Positions 1 to 6,153 of a stretch of 7,750 nt of DNA are shown in pieces. The stretch lies in assembly GCA_964549525.1 (NCBI GenBank), contig CAZJUR010000013.1:1-7750 (forward strand), in the 5' to 3' direction. The translations under genes were made by a program, and so were the position numbers. Under the pieces are notes generated by a model. It saw nothing but the letters and a program-made list of their open reading frames with translations, had not been told where the DNA came from and made no database searches. How positions within the stretch are numbered: position 1 is the first letter of the stretch; every line of letters begins with the position of its first letter. The stretch is from CAZJUR01 sp964549525. Lineage in GTDB: Bacteria > Patescibacteriota > Saccharimonadia > Saccharimonadales > Saccharimonadaceae.

Positions 1-1554
1 GTGGGGGAATGTCAAACTAATCCAAATGCACGAATTGAGACCACAGGAGCGCCTAATGTTGCTTTAGTTGAACCTAATCCTCTCGAACGACATAAATATG
101 GTAGCTGGGGCGAATATGGCGTGTTTTCAAGCGGGAGCATCATAGCATTTGGTTCGAGTGGAGCTGAAGCCGGCACAACAGATAAGGCAAAACGGCTTAC
201 CTTTGGGAATGATACCAGTGGATATGGAGCCTACGCACATAATATAAAATGCATCCCAAATCTGATGAATGGGTTTTCGGCACAAGATACTATCAGTAGT
301 AATACTATATATCCAAACGAATATTTTAAAGAGGCTGGGCGAGACACTAAATCACGATTTCAAAAAACGGGTGATATTAATTTAGCGCAACGTCCGGTAG
401 ATAAATATAAAGTCAAAGTCTCAATTGTTGGTTCGGGTGATTGGGGTAATGATATACCCTTGAATCAAGGAGGCGAGCTTTCACCACCAAAAATTAAAGT
501 AAGACTAGATCTTAAAGATAGCTCCATATCTAGAACAAAGACTGTCGATATACCATCTCAAGATCGAAATAATACTACGCCAACAGAGATTTGGTTTGAT
601 GAGAACGAGCTCCCCACTGATGGATGGAAGGGCGTAGGAAATGTAAGTGTGAAGTTTGACAACAATAATGCTAACTGGTATTGGGATAACATGCGACCTC
701 AAATGAGAGACCGTAATTTATACATCAGTACTATGCAAGTGCAATGGTATAAAAATGAAGTCGAAATAGCTAACACTGGAGCTAAATTAGCTACTCAGCT
801 CAATAAAGTTGATGGTATAGATTACATACGCGATGACCCGGTGAGATGTACGCAAAGAGAAGGAAATCCGGCAAGTTGGCAATGGTGGGAGAATAATGTT
901 AGTTTTGATGAAAAAATACTAGCTTTCCCACCTTCTGAATCTGATGCTCGAATTGGAAGAGGTGGAGGAAGCTGCTTCGGAATTCATATGGATGCGAACA
1001 CACTCGCTGGATATGATGGGCGTTTTAATCAACAATACCCACCACCACCCGTACTGAGTAGCGAATACGATGGATTTAACGGCCGTAATATCATATTATA
1101 TGCACAAAAGAAGCAGGCTGGGGATTGTGGTGCAGGTGGTGTGGAAGGAAACTTATATATAAACTTGGATATTCTCTATAAAATAAGTGGATATAATAAT
1201 CTTTCTCAAATACCGCGATTTACCCTGATGGCGGATTGTAATATCATCATTGCTGATAATGTACAAAATGTTCGAGCTTCCCTAATTGCAGGAAATGCGA
1301 TTCAAACTTGTTCGAATATCGCTAAAAGTCAAAATGTGTGTAATAAACCATTAACAATAACGGGTGCTATTCAGGCTAAGAAGCTCTTACTCTACAGAAC
1401 CTCTGGTGCAGACCTTACGAGTGCTGGAGATGCAAAAACACCAGCTGAAACCTTCGAATACGGCGTAGATCAGATGATGGCCGGCTACGAGTACGGTCTC
1501 GTCAACCCTGTGCTGAAGCCAGTTTACCAACGTGATTTACCACCGCGTTACTAA
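1..1554 (+). CDS. Large putative surface/pilus-associated protein, C-terminal 517 residues (5' partial)
   Basis: The frame is open from the first base. No ribosome site is visible and the first residues are not a signal peptide, so this is almost certainly the tail of a longer protein and the GTG at base 1 is not a credible start. Seen from the N-terminal end: a SWGEYG...GSIIAFGSSGA stretch (residues 35-55); a beta-rich segment (about 135-250) with FDNNNANWYW followed by DRNLYI, resembling a Ca-dependent carbohydrate-binding module; a glycine/proline-rich linker with PPPP (347-350); and a C-terminal beta-rich module (about 360-517) with RASLIAGNAIQTC, LTITGAIQAKKLLLYRT and the terminal DLPPRY. 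Eight cysteines (4, 84, 283, 325, 376, 413, 437, 447) suggest disulfides in an exported protein. I recall this C-terminal module from large uncharacterised CPR surface proteins. It ends 55 bases before pilM on the same strand. Function is unproven; a sugar-binding adhesin is the leading guess. Base and codon use differ from the pil genes. Confidence 0.85.
   Translation: MGECQTNPNARIETTGAPNVALVEPNPLERHKYGSWGEYGVFSSGSIIAFGSSGAEAGTTDKAKRLTFGNDTSGYGAYAHNIKCIPNLMNGFSAQDTISSNTIYPNEYFKEAGRDTKSRFQKTGDINLAQRPVDKYKVKVSIVGSGDWGNDIPLNQGGELSPPKIKVRLDLKDSSISRTKTVDIPSQDRNNTTPTEIWFDENELPTDGWKGVGNVSVKFDNNNANWYWDNMRPQMRDRNLYISTMQVQWYKNEVEIANTGAKLATQLNKVDGIDYIRDDPVRCTQREGNPASWQWWENNVSFDEKILAFPPSESDARIGRGGGSCFGIHMDANTLAGYDGRFNQQYPPPPVLSSEYDGFNGRNIILYAQKKQAGDCGAGGVEGNLYINLDILYKISGYNNLSQIPRFTLMADCNIIIADNVQNVRASLIAGNAIQTCSNIAKSQNVCNKPLTITGAIQAKKLLLYRTSGADLTSAGDAKTPAETFEYGVDQMMAGYEYGLVNPVLKPVYQRDLPPRY
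403..753 (+). other. Possible Ca-dependent carbohydrate-binding (CBM60-like) domain within the upstream protein
   Basis: Residues about 135-251 alternate polar and hydrophobic positions as beta-strands do (KVKVSIVGSGDW; KIKVRLDLKD; NVSVKFDNNNANWYWDN; DRNLYISTMQVQWY). The late order, a strand of type V-x-V-x-F-x-N, then an Asp/Asn-rich loop, then DRNLY(I/V) and a last strand, is the pattern I associate with the xylan-binding CBM36/CBM60 beta-sandwich, where Asp/Asn side chains hold the calcium that contacts sugar hydroxyls. Candidate ligands here are D220, N221-N223, D229 and D237. This rests on motif recognition by eye. The domain edges are approximate, and another Ig/jelly-roll fold remains possible. 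Confidence 0.45.
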
Positions 1555-1568
1555 ACTATACAAAAGAG

Positions 1569-1598
1569 TTGCGCAATAGCAAGACGCTTATGTATAAT
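1569..1598 (+). promoter_or_regulatory. Predicted sigma70-type promoter of the pilM operon
   Basis: A perfect TATAAT stands at 1593-1598. Eighteen bases upstream is TTGCGC (1569-1574), which matches only the first three bases of the TTGACA consensus, so the -35 is weak. Transcription would be expected to begin near 1604-1606, only about five bases before the ATG at 1610, giving a leaderless or nearly leaderless mRNA. It lies in the 55-base gap after the upstream gene, the only gap in the window not filled by coupled start/stop signals. No terminator-like hairpin with a T-run separates the two genes, so read-through from upstream is also possible. Confidence 0.55.
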
Positions 1599-1609
1599 AG
1601 GCTTTGAAT

Positions 1610-2659
1610 ATGAAACTATTTAATACGGTGGGCGATTTTTTTGCACTCGATATCGGTACCAGTGCTATTCGGATTGTGCAGCTCAGCAAGCAAGGTAACG
1701 AATCGTGGCTGCTTCAAAAGTATGGCTATGCACCAGTCGATATCAAGATCAGCACTAGTGATGCCGAAGAAGACCAGCGTAAGCTCGGAGAAGTGATTTT
1801 GACGGCTCTCGGGCAAAGCGGTATCAAAACGCGTAATGTAGTCACAGGCATACCCTCGAATAAAACCTTTGCGACAGTAGTCGATCTACCAAAAATGACC
1901 CCACAAGAGCTCAAAACAAATATTACCTACGAAGCAGAGCAATTCTTGCCGATGAAGATGGACGAGGTCAAGATCGATTATGCAGTTTTAGGCGATAGCC
2001 CGGTCAGTGCAGAAAAGACAGAAGTGCTGATTACGAGTGTAGCCAATGATTATAGCGAGCCGCGTCTGGATATGCTCGAAAATCTCGGACTTAATGTGGT
2101 GGCGAGTGAACCAGATTCAATCGCTATGCTCCGAGCTATTTTGCCAGCCAATACTGCAGGTGGCGTCTTAATACTTGATATTGGAGATGCATCGAGCGAC
2201 GTCGTGGTCGTCAAAGATGGCACACCGCGCTTGGTACGAGCAATTCCGGTAGGTTTTCAGGCGCTCGTCAAGACAGCGGCCCAAAACCTTAACGTCGAGC
2301 AAGCCCAAGCCGAACAATTTATTCTAAAATTTGGACTGGCACCAGATCGTCTCGAAGGGCAAGTTGTCCGAGCGATCGAAGGGATCTTGGATCAATTTGC
2401 TTCAGAAATCCATAAATCTATCAATTTCTTCCAAAATCGGTATGCGACCACTCCTGTGTCGAGTGTATTGATTGCAGGCTATGGAGCAGCGATTCCGCTA
2501 TTTTCTGACTATGTCAATAAAAAGCTGTCGATCAGCTCAACTCTGGCTAATCCGTGGCAAAAAGTCCAAGTTTCGACAACCGATAAAGACAAGCTATCAG
2601 CAATCGCGACGCAGTTTGGGGTCGCACTTGGGCTGGCACAAAGGAGTCACGTCCTATGA
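1610..2659 (+). CDS. pilM: PilM, actin-like ATPase of the type IV pilus alignment complex
   Basis: Cytoplasmic actin-like protein (FtsA/MreB fold) that binds the N-terminal tail of PilN and links the motor side to the membrane alignment complex. At 349 residues it has the normal family length. Visible motifs: phosphate-1 loop ALDIGTSAIRIVQL (12-25), ITYEAEQFLPM (105-115) as in other PilM proteins, phosphate-2 loop LDIGDASSDVVVV (189-201), and a C-terminal adenosine-type segment LIAGYGAAIP (287-296), which has Ala-Gly-Tyr where Gly-Gly-Gly is common. There are no cysteines. I chose the ATG at 1610; an in-frame TTG at 1604 adds only two residues. The sole ribosome-site candidate is a weak TAGG at 1598-1601, fitting the near-leaderless promoter. 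The stop TGA (2657-2659) overlaps the pilN ATG by four bases in ATGA, implying coupled translation. The identity is clear; whether ATP is hydrolysed cannot be told from sequence. Confidence 0.93.
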   Translation: MKLFNTVGDFFALDIGTSAIRIVQLSKQGNESWLLQKYGYAPVDIKISTSDAEEDQRKLGEVILTALGQSGIKTRNVVTGIPSNKTFATVVDLPKMTPQELKTNITYEAEQFLPMKMDEVKIDYAVLGDSPVSAEKTEVLITSVANDYSEPRLDMLENLGLNVVASEPDSIAMLRAILPANTAGGVLILDIGDASSDVVVVKDGTPRLVRAIPVGFQALVKTAAQNLNVEQAQAEQFILKFGLAPDRLEGQVVRAIEGILDQFASEIHKSINFFQNRYATTPVSSVLIAGYGAAIPLFSDYVNKKLSISSTLANPWQKVQVSTTDKDKLSAIATQFGVALGLAQRSHVL

Positions 2660-3387
2660 TCGAAGTCAATTTATTACCTAACGTCAAGCAAGAATTTGTT
2701 CGTACCCAGCGCCTGAAACGGACAATTATTTCTTTTGCTATACTGAGCATGATAATTGCTGGAGCTGTAGTCACTCTGCTGCTTTTTTGGCTACTGGCGG
2801 TGCAAGCTGGAAGAGATCTCGTAGTTAGTGGTGATATAAAAAGTCGCTCAGCTACGCTGAAAAATAACAAGAATTTGACGCGTGATTTAACTATTCAAAG
2901 TCAACTCAGTAGTATCACCACTCTGCATGAGAGTAAGGGTGACTTGTCACGTTTATTTGAATATCTTAAAATCCTTAATCCGCAAGAGCCAAATAATGTC
3001 AGTATATCTAAAGCTACGATTGACACTGCAGCTAATACCATCAACCTAGAAGCTAGCGCCAAAGATTTTCGCGCTATCGGCGTGTTTCGCGACACACTTT
3101 TAGCGGCAAAGATCGGCTATAAAGCAGAAGATAGTCAGGATGTCGAGAAAAAGCAACTGTTTAGTACGGTGTTTGTGACTGAACCAGGTGTTGGTAAAGA
3201 TAGCAAAGGCGCTCAGATTGCTTCATTTAAAGCGCAGCTCACCTATGATCCAGATACCTTTAAGTGGGGTATTACGAAGCCATCAGTGACTGTACCGCAA
3301 GAAAATACCACGCCATCTGCCGATAGAGTGAGTATTTTCTCAGATCAACCAAGCACTGATCCAGCCGCAGTAGGAGGTGCACAATAA
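2656..3387 (+). CDS. pilN: PilN, type IV pilus inner alignment-complex protein
   Basis: Single-pass membrane protein that pairs with PilO and docks on PilM. The cytoplasmic N-terminus carries EVNLLP (residues 3-8), the classical PilM-binding motif, followed by a basic stretch (QRLKR, 18-22). A transmembrane helix follows (about 23-49, ISFAILSMIIAGAVVTLLLF). Residues about 50-105 look helical, and about 105-200 form the alpha/beta (ferredoxin-like) external domain (NVSISKATID; TINLEASAKD; AQIASFKAQLTYDP). The last 35 or so residues (SVTVPQENTTPSADR to the end) are polar and low in complexity, making the 243-residue protein longer than many PilN proteins. AGGAG at 2642-2646, nine bases before the ATG and still inside pilM, is the ribosome site. 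The ATG overlaps the pilM stop. The TAA shares one base with the pilO ATG. Assignment is secure from the motif, topology and gene order. Confidence 0.92.
   Translation: MIEVNLLPNVKQEFVRTQRLKRTIISFAILSMIIAGAVVTLLLFWLLAVQAGRDLVVSGDIKSRSATLKNNKNLTRDLTIQSQLSSITTLHESKGDLSRLFEYLKILNPQEPNNVSISKATIDTAANTINLEASAKDFRAIGVFRDTLLAAKIGYKAEDSQDVEKKQLFSTVFVTEPGVGKDSKGAQIASFKAQLTYDPDTFKWGITKPSVTVPQENTTPSADRVSIFSDQPSTDPAAVGGAQ
3372..3378 (+). promoter_or_regulatory. Ribosome binding site fixing the pilO start
   Basis: AGGAGGT, a near-perfect Shine-Dalgarno sequence inside the last codons of pilN, sits eight bases before the ATG at 3387. It decides the pilO start in favour of this ATG over the in-frame ATG at 3438 (Met18), which has no comparable site. 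Confidence 0.85.
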
Positions 3388-4097
3388 TGCCAGCTAAGAA
3401 TACTCCAGTTGTATCTCAAGACACACCAAAAGGCGGCATGAAGAAACGCCAACAGATCGATCATAGTAGTCGCACCATGTTCGCATGGGTAGTGGGTGCT
3501 TCTGTGATCGTCGCATTTGCAATCGTCGCGTCTATCTTTATCATGCAGAAAATTATCTTTAACGAAAAGGTTCTGGCTGCAAAAGGCGAAACAGCTTCGA
3601 AGTTATCTGAAAATATCACCGCTGCTAAAGAACTCAATCGCACAGTCAATCGCTTGCGGGGAGATAGAACTCTGGGACAAATTCAGGGAGTAAATCAAAA
3701 ATCGAATAATTTGGATAAAATTTTTGCGGCGTTGCCGTATGATAACGATGAAATCGCGGTCGGTTCATCGCTGGAAAGTACGCTTTTAACAGGGTTGAAT
3801 GTCGAGAGCTTATCTGTTGGGTCACAAACTGGCGATGCAGCCTCAGCGGAAGCTACCGTCGCCCCTGCTGGCGCTGAAACAAACGCTCAGCCGATTCCTT
3901 TTAGCTTTAAAGCGACCGGTACCGAAGATCAACTCAAAGAGCTTTTTGGTAAATTAAATCGTTCTATCCGACCTATGCAGATCAATATATTACAGCTTGA
4001 AGCTGCCGGAGCCGGACGATTGACTGCCACCGTAACTGCTTCGACATTTTATCAATCACCAACACAGTTTGAGCTTATAAAAAGGACGATAAAATAA
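3387..4097 (+). CDS. pilO: PilO, type IV pilus inner alignment-complex protein
   Basis: Partner of PilN in the membrane complex that supports the platform and motor. The 236 residues comprise a basic, Pro/Thr-containing cytoplasmic N-terminus (1-30; KKRQQ at 19-23), one transmembrane helix (about 31-53, MFAWVVGASVIVAFAIVASI), a helical, probably coiled-coil stretch (about 55-115) ending in the PilO-like LDKIFAALPYDND (109-121), and an external ferredoxin-like domain (about 125-222) including IPFSFKATGTEDQLKELFGKL. An Ala/Thr/Gly-rich loop (about 145-168) interrupts this domain. There are no cysteines. The gene starts in TAATG, sharing one base with the pilN stop, and ends in TAATG with the next gene, so the three genes are probably translated in a coupled way. 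Sequence identity within PilO is always low, so the call depends on topology, fold pattern and position between pilN and pilB. Confidence 0.88.
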   Translation: MPAKNTPVVSQDTPKGGMKKRQQIDHSSRTMFAWVVGASVIVAFAIVASIFIMQKIIFNEKVLAAKGETASKLSENITAAKELNRTVNRLRGDRTLGQIQGVNQKSNNLDKIFAALPYDNDEIAVGSSLESTLLTGLNVESLSVGSQTGDAASAEATVAPAGAETNAQPIPFSFKATGTEDQLKELFGKLNRSIRPMQINILQLEAAGAGRLTATVTASTFYQSPTQFELIKRTIK

Positions 4098-4351
4098 TGA
4101 AAAAGAATGATATTGCCACATTAGTTCTGATTATCTCCATTAGCTTTATGATAGCGTGGTTTACAGCGAGTGCGATCATCCCGGCACCAAAAAAAGAAGA
4201 TCAAAAAGTCGATGACGTAGTAAAAATAGAATCAGATGTCGCTGAGCGTGACAAGAGAATCTTTAACCCTGAAGCAATTAACCCAACTATCGATCGTTCT
4301 ATTGGTAAATCTGCCGACAAACTACCTTTCTCTAGCAACGAGAATAATTAG
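4097..4351 (+). CDS. Small single-pass membrane protein in the pilP position of the T4P operon
   Basis: An 84-residue protein with a short charged start (MKKND), a hydrophobic helix (residues about 7-29, IATLVLIISISFMIAWFTAS) and a highly charged, probably unstructured external tail: Lys/Asp/Glu-rich to residue 53, then RIFNPEAINPTID (54-66). It is real: it begins in a TAATG overlap with the pilO stop, has AAGGA at 4082-4086 ten bases upstream, and ends at TAG only eight bases before pilB. Its slot after pilO is where diderm bacteria encode PilP, which bridges PilN/PilO to the secretin. There is no lipobox cysteine and no PilP beta-sandwich, so homology to PilP is not supported. The asparagine/proline segment at 57-63 is a plausible interaction motif. 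I do not know a named family. By context it is likely an accessory of the alignment complex. Confidence 0.85.
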   Translation: MKKNDIATLVLIISISFMIAWFTASAIIPAPKKEDQKVDDVVKIESDVAERDKRIFNPEAINPTIDRSIGKSADKLPFSSNENN

Positions 4352-4354
4352 GAG
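4350..4354 (+). promoter_or_regulatory. Ribosome binding site of pilB, overlapping the preceding stop codon
   Basis: AGGAG overlaps the last two bases of the TAG stop of the 84-residue gene and lies five bases before the ATG at 4360. Ribosomes finishing the small gene would stop directly on the pilB initiation site, which favours reinitiation. Confidence 0.8.
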
Positions 4355-4359
4355 AAGTC

Positions 4360-6135
4360 ATGGCACTTCTGACTGATACACTGCAAGATAAGCTGAAAAC
4401 TCTTTTAGTAGACGAAGGCTTTGTGAGTCAAAAAGTACTTAGTGAGTATGCCAAGCGAGCTGCAGCCGATAAAGCACCAATTGTTTCGCTCCTCCTCAAA
4501 GAAGGTGTGGTCAATGATGAAACAATGACGCACTGTATTGCCTTTGCATCTGGTGTGCCCTATGTGAATCTCATCGATGCGCCAGTCGATCAAAAGGTAC
4601 TCAGCTTACTGCCGCTTGAAATTGCAGAACGCTTTATGGCTGTACCGCTAGGTGAAGTGCAAAACCGTCTAGCCGTAGCTATGCTTGATGCCAATAATAT
4701 TCAGGCGGTGGACTTTCTGGCGAACAAAATTGCTCGCCCACTTAAAGTCTACATGGCTTCAGAGGCGGGTATTCGAAACGTCATCGCGCAATACAAAACG
4801 GATTTTTCGAGCGTCGATGCAGCAGTTACGGCCGTACAGACTGAAGAACAGCAAGCTGTTGAGGCTGCGGCAGCAGGTGGTGACATCAAGACCATTGTGC
4901 AAGATTCGCCGATCAGTCGCGCTCTCAGTACGATTTTAGAACATGCTGCTCGTTCTCGTGCCTCTGATATCCATATGGAACCGTTTGAAACGTGTTTTAA
5001 GATCCGTAATAGGGTAGATGGAGTGCTGCGCGAAGTAATGGAGCTGCCAAAAAGCATCGAACCTGCCCTGGTGAGCCGCATAAAAATCTTAGCCAATCTC
5101 AAGATCGACGAACATCGTATTCCACAAGACGGTCAATTTGCTGTTTTGGCGGCAGGTAAAGAGATTGACCTGCGTATTTCGATCAGCCCAGTCGTATGGG
5201 GTGAGCAAGTGGTGATACGTCTTCTGGATAAAACTGGCAATAGCTTCGATATCGAGCAAATGGGCTATGCTGGGCGAGCGCTTCGGACAATTCGAAAGGG
5301 TATTAGAAAGCCAAATGGCATGGTGCTTACCTCTGGTCCGACGGGTTCAGGTAAATCAACATCGCTCTATGCGCTACTTCAAGAAGTCAAAAACGATACG
5401 ATCAATATTGTAACGCTTGAGGATCCGGTCGAATACAAGATGAAAGGTGTAAATCAGATCCAAGTGAATGCAGATGTGGGGCTCACGTTTGCCAATGGTC
5501 TTCGCTCAATTTTACGTCAAGACCCGGACGTCGTTATGGTGGGGGAGATTCGTGACCGCGAAACGGCTGAACTAGCTATTCAGGCGTCACTCACCGGGCA
5601 CTTAGTCTTTAGTACCCTGCATACCAACTCGGCCGCAGGTGTCTTGCCACGTCTTTTAGACATGGGGATTGAGCCATTTTTGATCGCCAGTACCGTCAAT
5701 ACCATTATTGGCCAGCGATTGGTGCGTCGGATTGCGCCAGACCGTGAAATGTACCAAAGCACCCCTGTTGAAACGGAAGCACTCACTGCCCAAATCGGTC
5801 ATTTACTACCAAAAACAAAAGCCGATGTCCAGAAAGTTTCTGAAGATTTAGGCTTTGAAGACTTGCCACTTGCAGGTCAAAAAGCTTATACTTTAGCTAA
5901 GGGGAAAGATTCTCCTCGTACACCTGGTGGTTATAGCGGGCGAGTTGGATTGTATGAAGTCATAGATGTGACGGAAGAGATCCAAAATCTGATCGTAGCC
6001 CGTGCGACCAGTAATGAGATCGAGAAACTAGCTATCAGTCAGGGTCTCATCACGATGGCGCAAGACGGATATTTAAAGGTGTTACAGGGGCTAACTTCGA
6101 TAGAAGAAGTCAACCGAGTGGCTGCAGGTGGATAA
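4360..6135 (+). CDS. pilB: PilB/GspE-type hexameric ATPase for pilus extension, lacking the zinc-binding cysteines
   Basis: Cytoplasmic secretion ATPase that powers pilin polymerisation through PilC. The 591 residues comprise an N-terminal GspE/MshEN-like domain (about 10-145), an acidic/Ala-rich linker (150-175), an N2 domain with SDIHMEP (202-208), then the RecA-like core: Walker A GPTGSGKST (326-334, Lys332), Asp box LEDPVEYK (353-360), Walker B DPDVVMVGEIRD (388-399, catalytic Glu396) and His box TGHLVFSTLHTN (412-423). All catalytic elements are intact. Odd: the C-terminal metal domain, normally two CxxC-type pairs, has no cysteine. The only cysteines in the protein are 59 and 212, and the stretch between QRLVRR (452-457) and GRVGLYE (527-533) is about 70 residues, longer than usual. 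The N-terminal domain also lacks clear c-di-GMP-binding MshEN signatures. PilB rather than PilT follows from length, the N-terminal domain and the separate PilT next door. A GspE of type II secretion is unlikely in this operon. Confidence 0.94.
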   Translation: MALLTDTLQDKLKTLLVDEGFVSQKVLSEYAKRAAADKAPIVSLLLKEGVVNDETMTHCIAFASGVPYVNLIDAPVDQKVLSLLPLEIAERFMAVPLGEVQNRLAVAMLDANNIQAVDFLANKIARPLKVYMASEAGIRNVIAQYKTDFSSVDAAVTAVQTEEQQAVEAAAAGGDIKTIVQDSPISRALSTILEHAARSRASDIHMEPFETCFKIRNRVDGVLREVMELPKSIEPALVSRIKILANLKIDEHRIPQDGQFAVLAAGKEIDLRISISPVVWGEQVVIRLLDKTGNSFDIEQMGYAGRALRTIRKGIRKPNGMVLTSGPTGSGKSTSLYALLQEVKNDTINIVTLEDPVEYKMKGVNQIQVNADVGLTFANGLRSILRQDPDVVMVGEIRDRETAELAIQASLTGHLVFSTLHTNSAAGVLPRLLDMGIEPFLIASTVNTIIGQRLVRRIAPDREMYQSTPVETEALTAQIGHLLPKTKADVQKVSEDLGFEDLPLAGQKAYTLAKGKDSPRTPGGYSGRVGLYEVIDVTEEIQNLIVARATSNEIEKLAISQGLITMAQDGYLKVLQGLTSIEEVNRVAAGG

Positions 6136-6153
6136 GAAAAAGGATGGGCGAAC

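Noticed and set aside
1..3. GTG at the first base as the start of the upstream gene
   Set aside because: The frame is open to the window edge, there is no room to see a ribosome site, and the first residues do not resemble a signal peptide although the protein looks exported. It is better read as a truncated gene.
1555..1609. Intrinsic terminator between the upstream gene and pilM
   Set aside because: Only the small palindrome TTGCGCAA (1569-1576) is present. There is no stable stem followed by a T-run, so no terminator is called.
1604..1609. TTG at 1604 as the pilM start
   Set aside because: It adds just Met-Asn before an ATG that matches the usual MKLF-type PilM beginning. ATG is the stronger codon, though TTG cannot be excluded.
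2547..2870. 107-residue reverse-strand frame across the pilM/pilN junction
   Set aside because: It lies antisense to two well-supported genes, has no ribosome site or recognisable domain, and is a codon-usage shadow.
4097..4351. Calling the 84-residue gene PilP
   Set aside because: Position fits, but there is no lipobox cysteine and no beta-sandwich domain, and the length is about half that of PilP. It is left unnamed.
4749..5102. 117-residue reverse-strand frame inside pilB
   Set aside because: It is opposite the conserved PilB N2 region, with Ala/Ser-rich composition explained by the complement of pilB codons. There is no sign of real coding.
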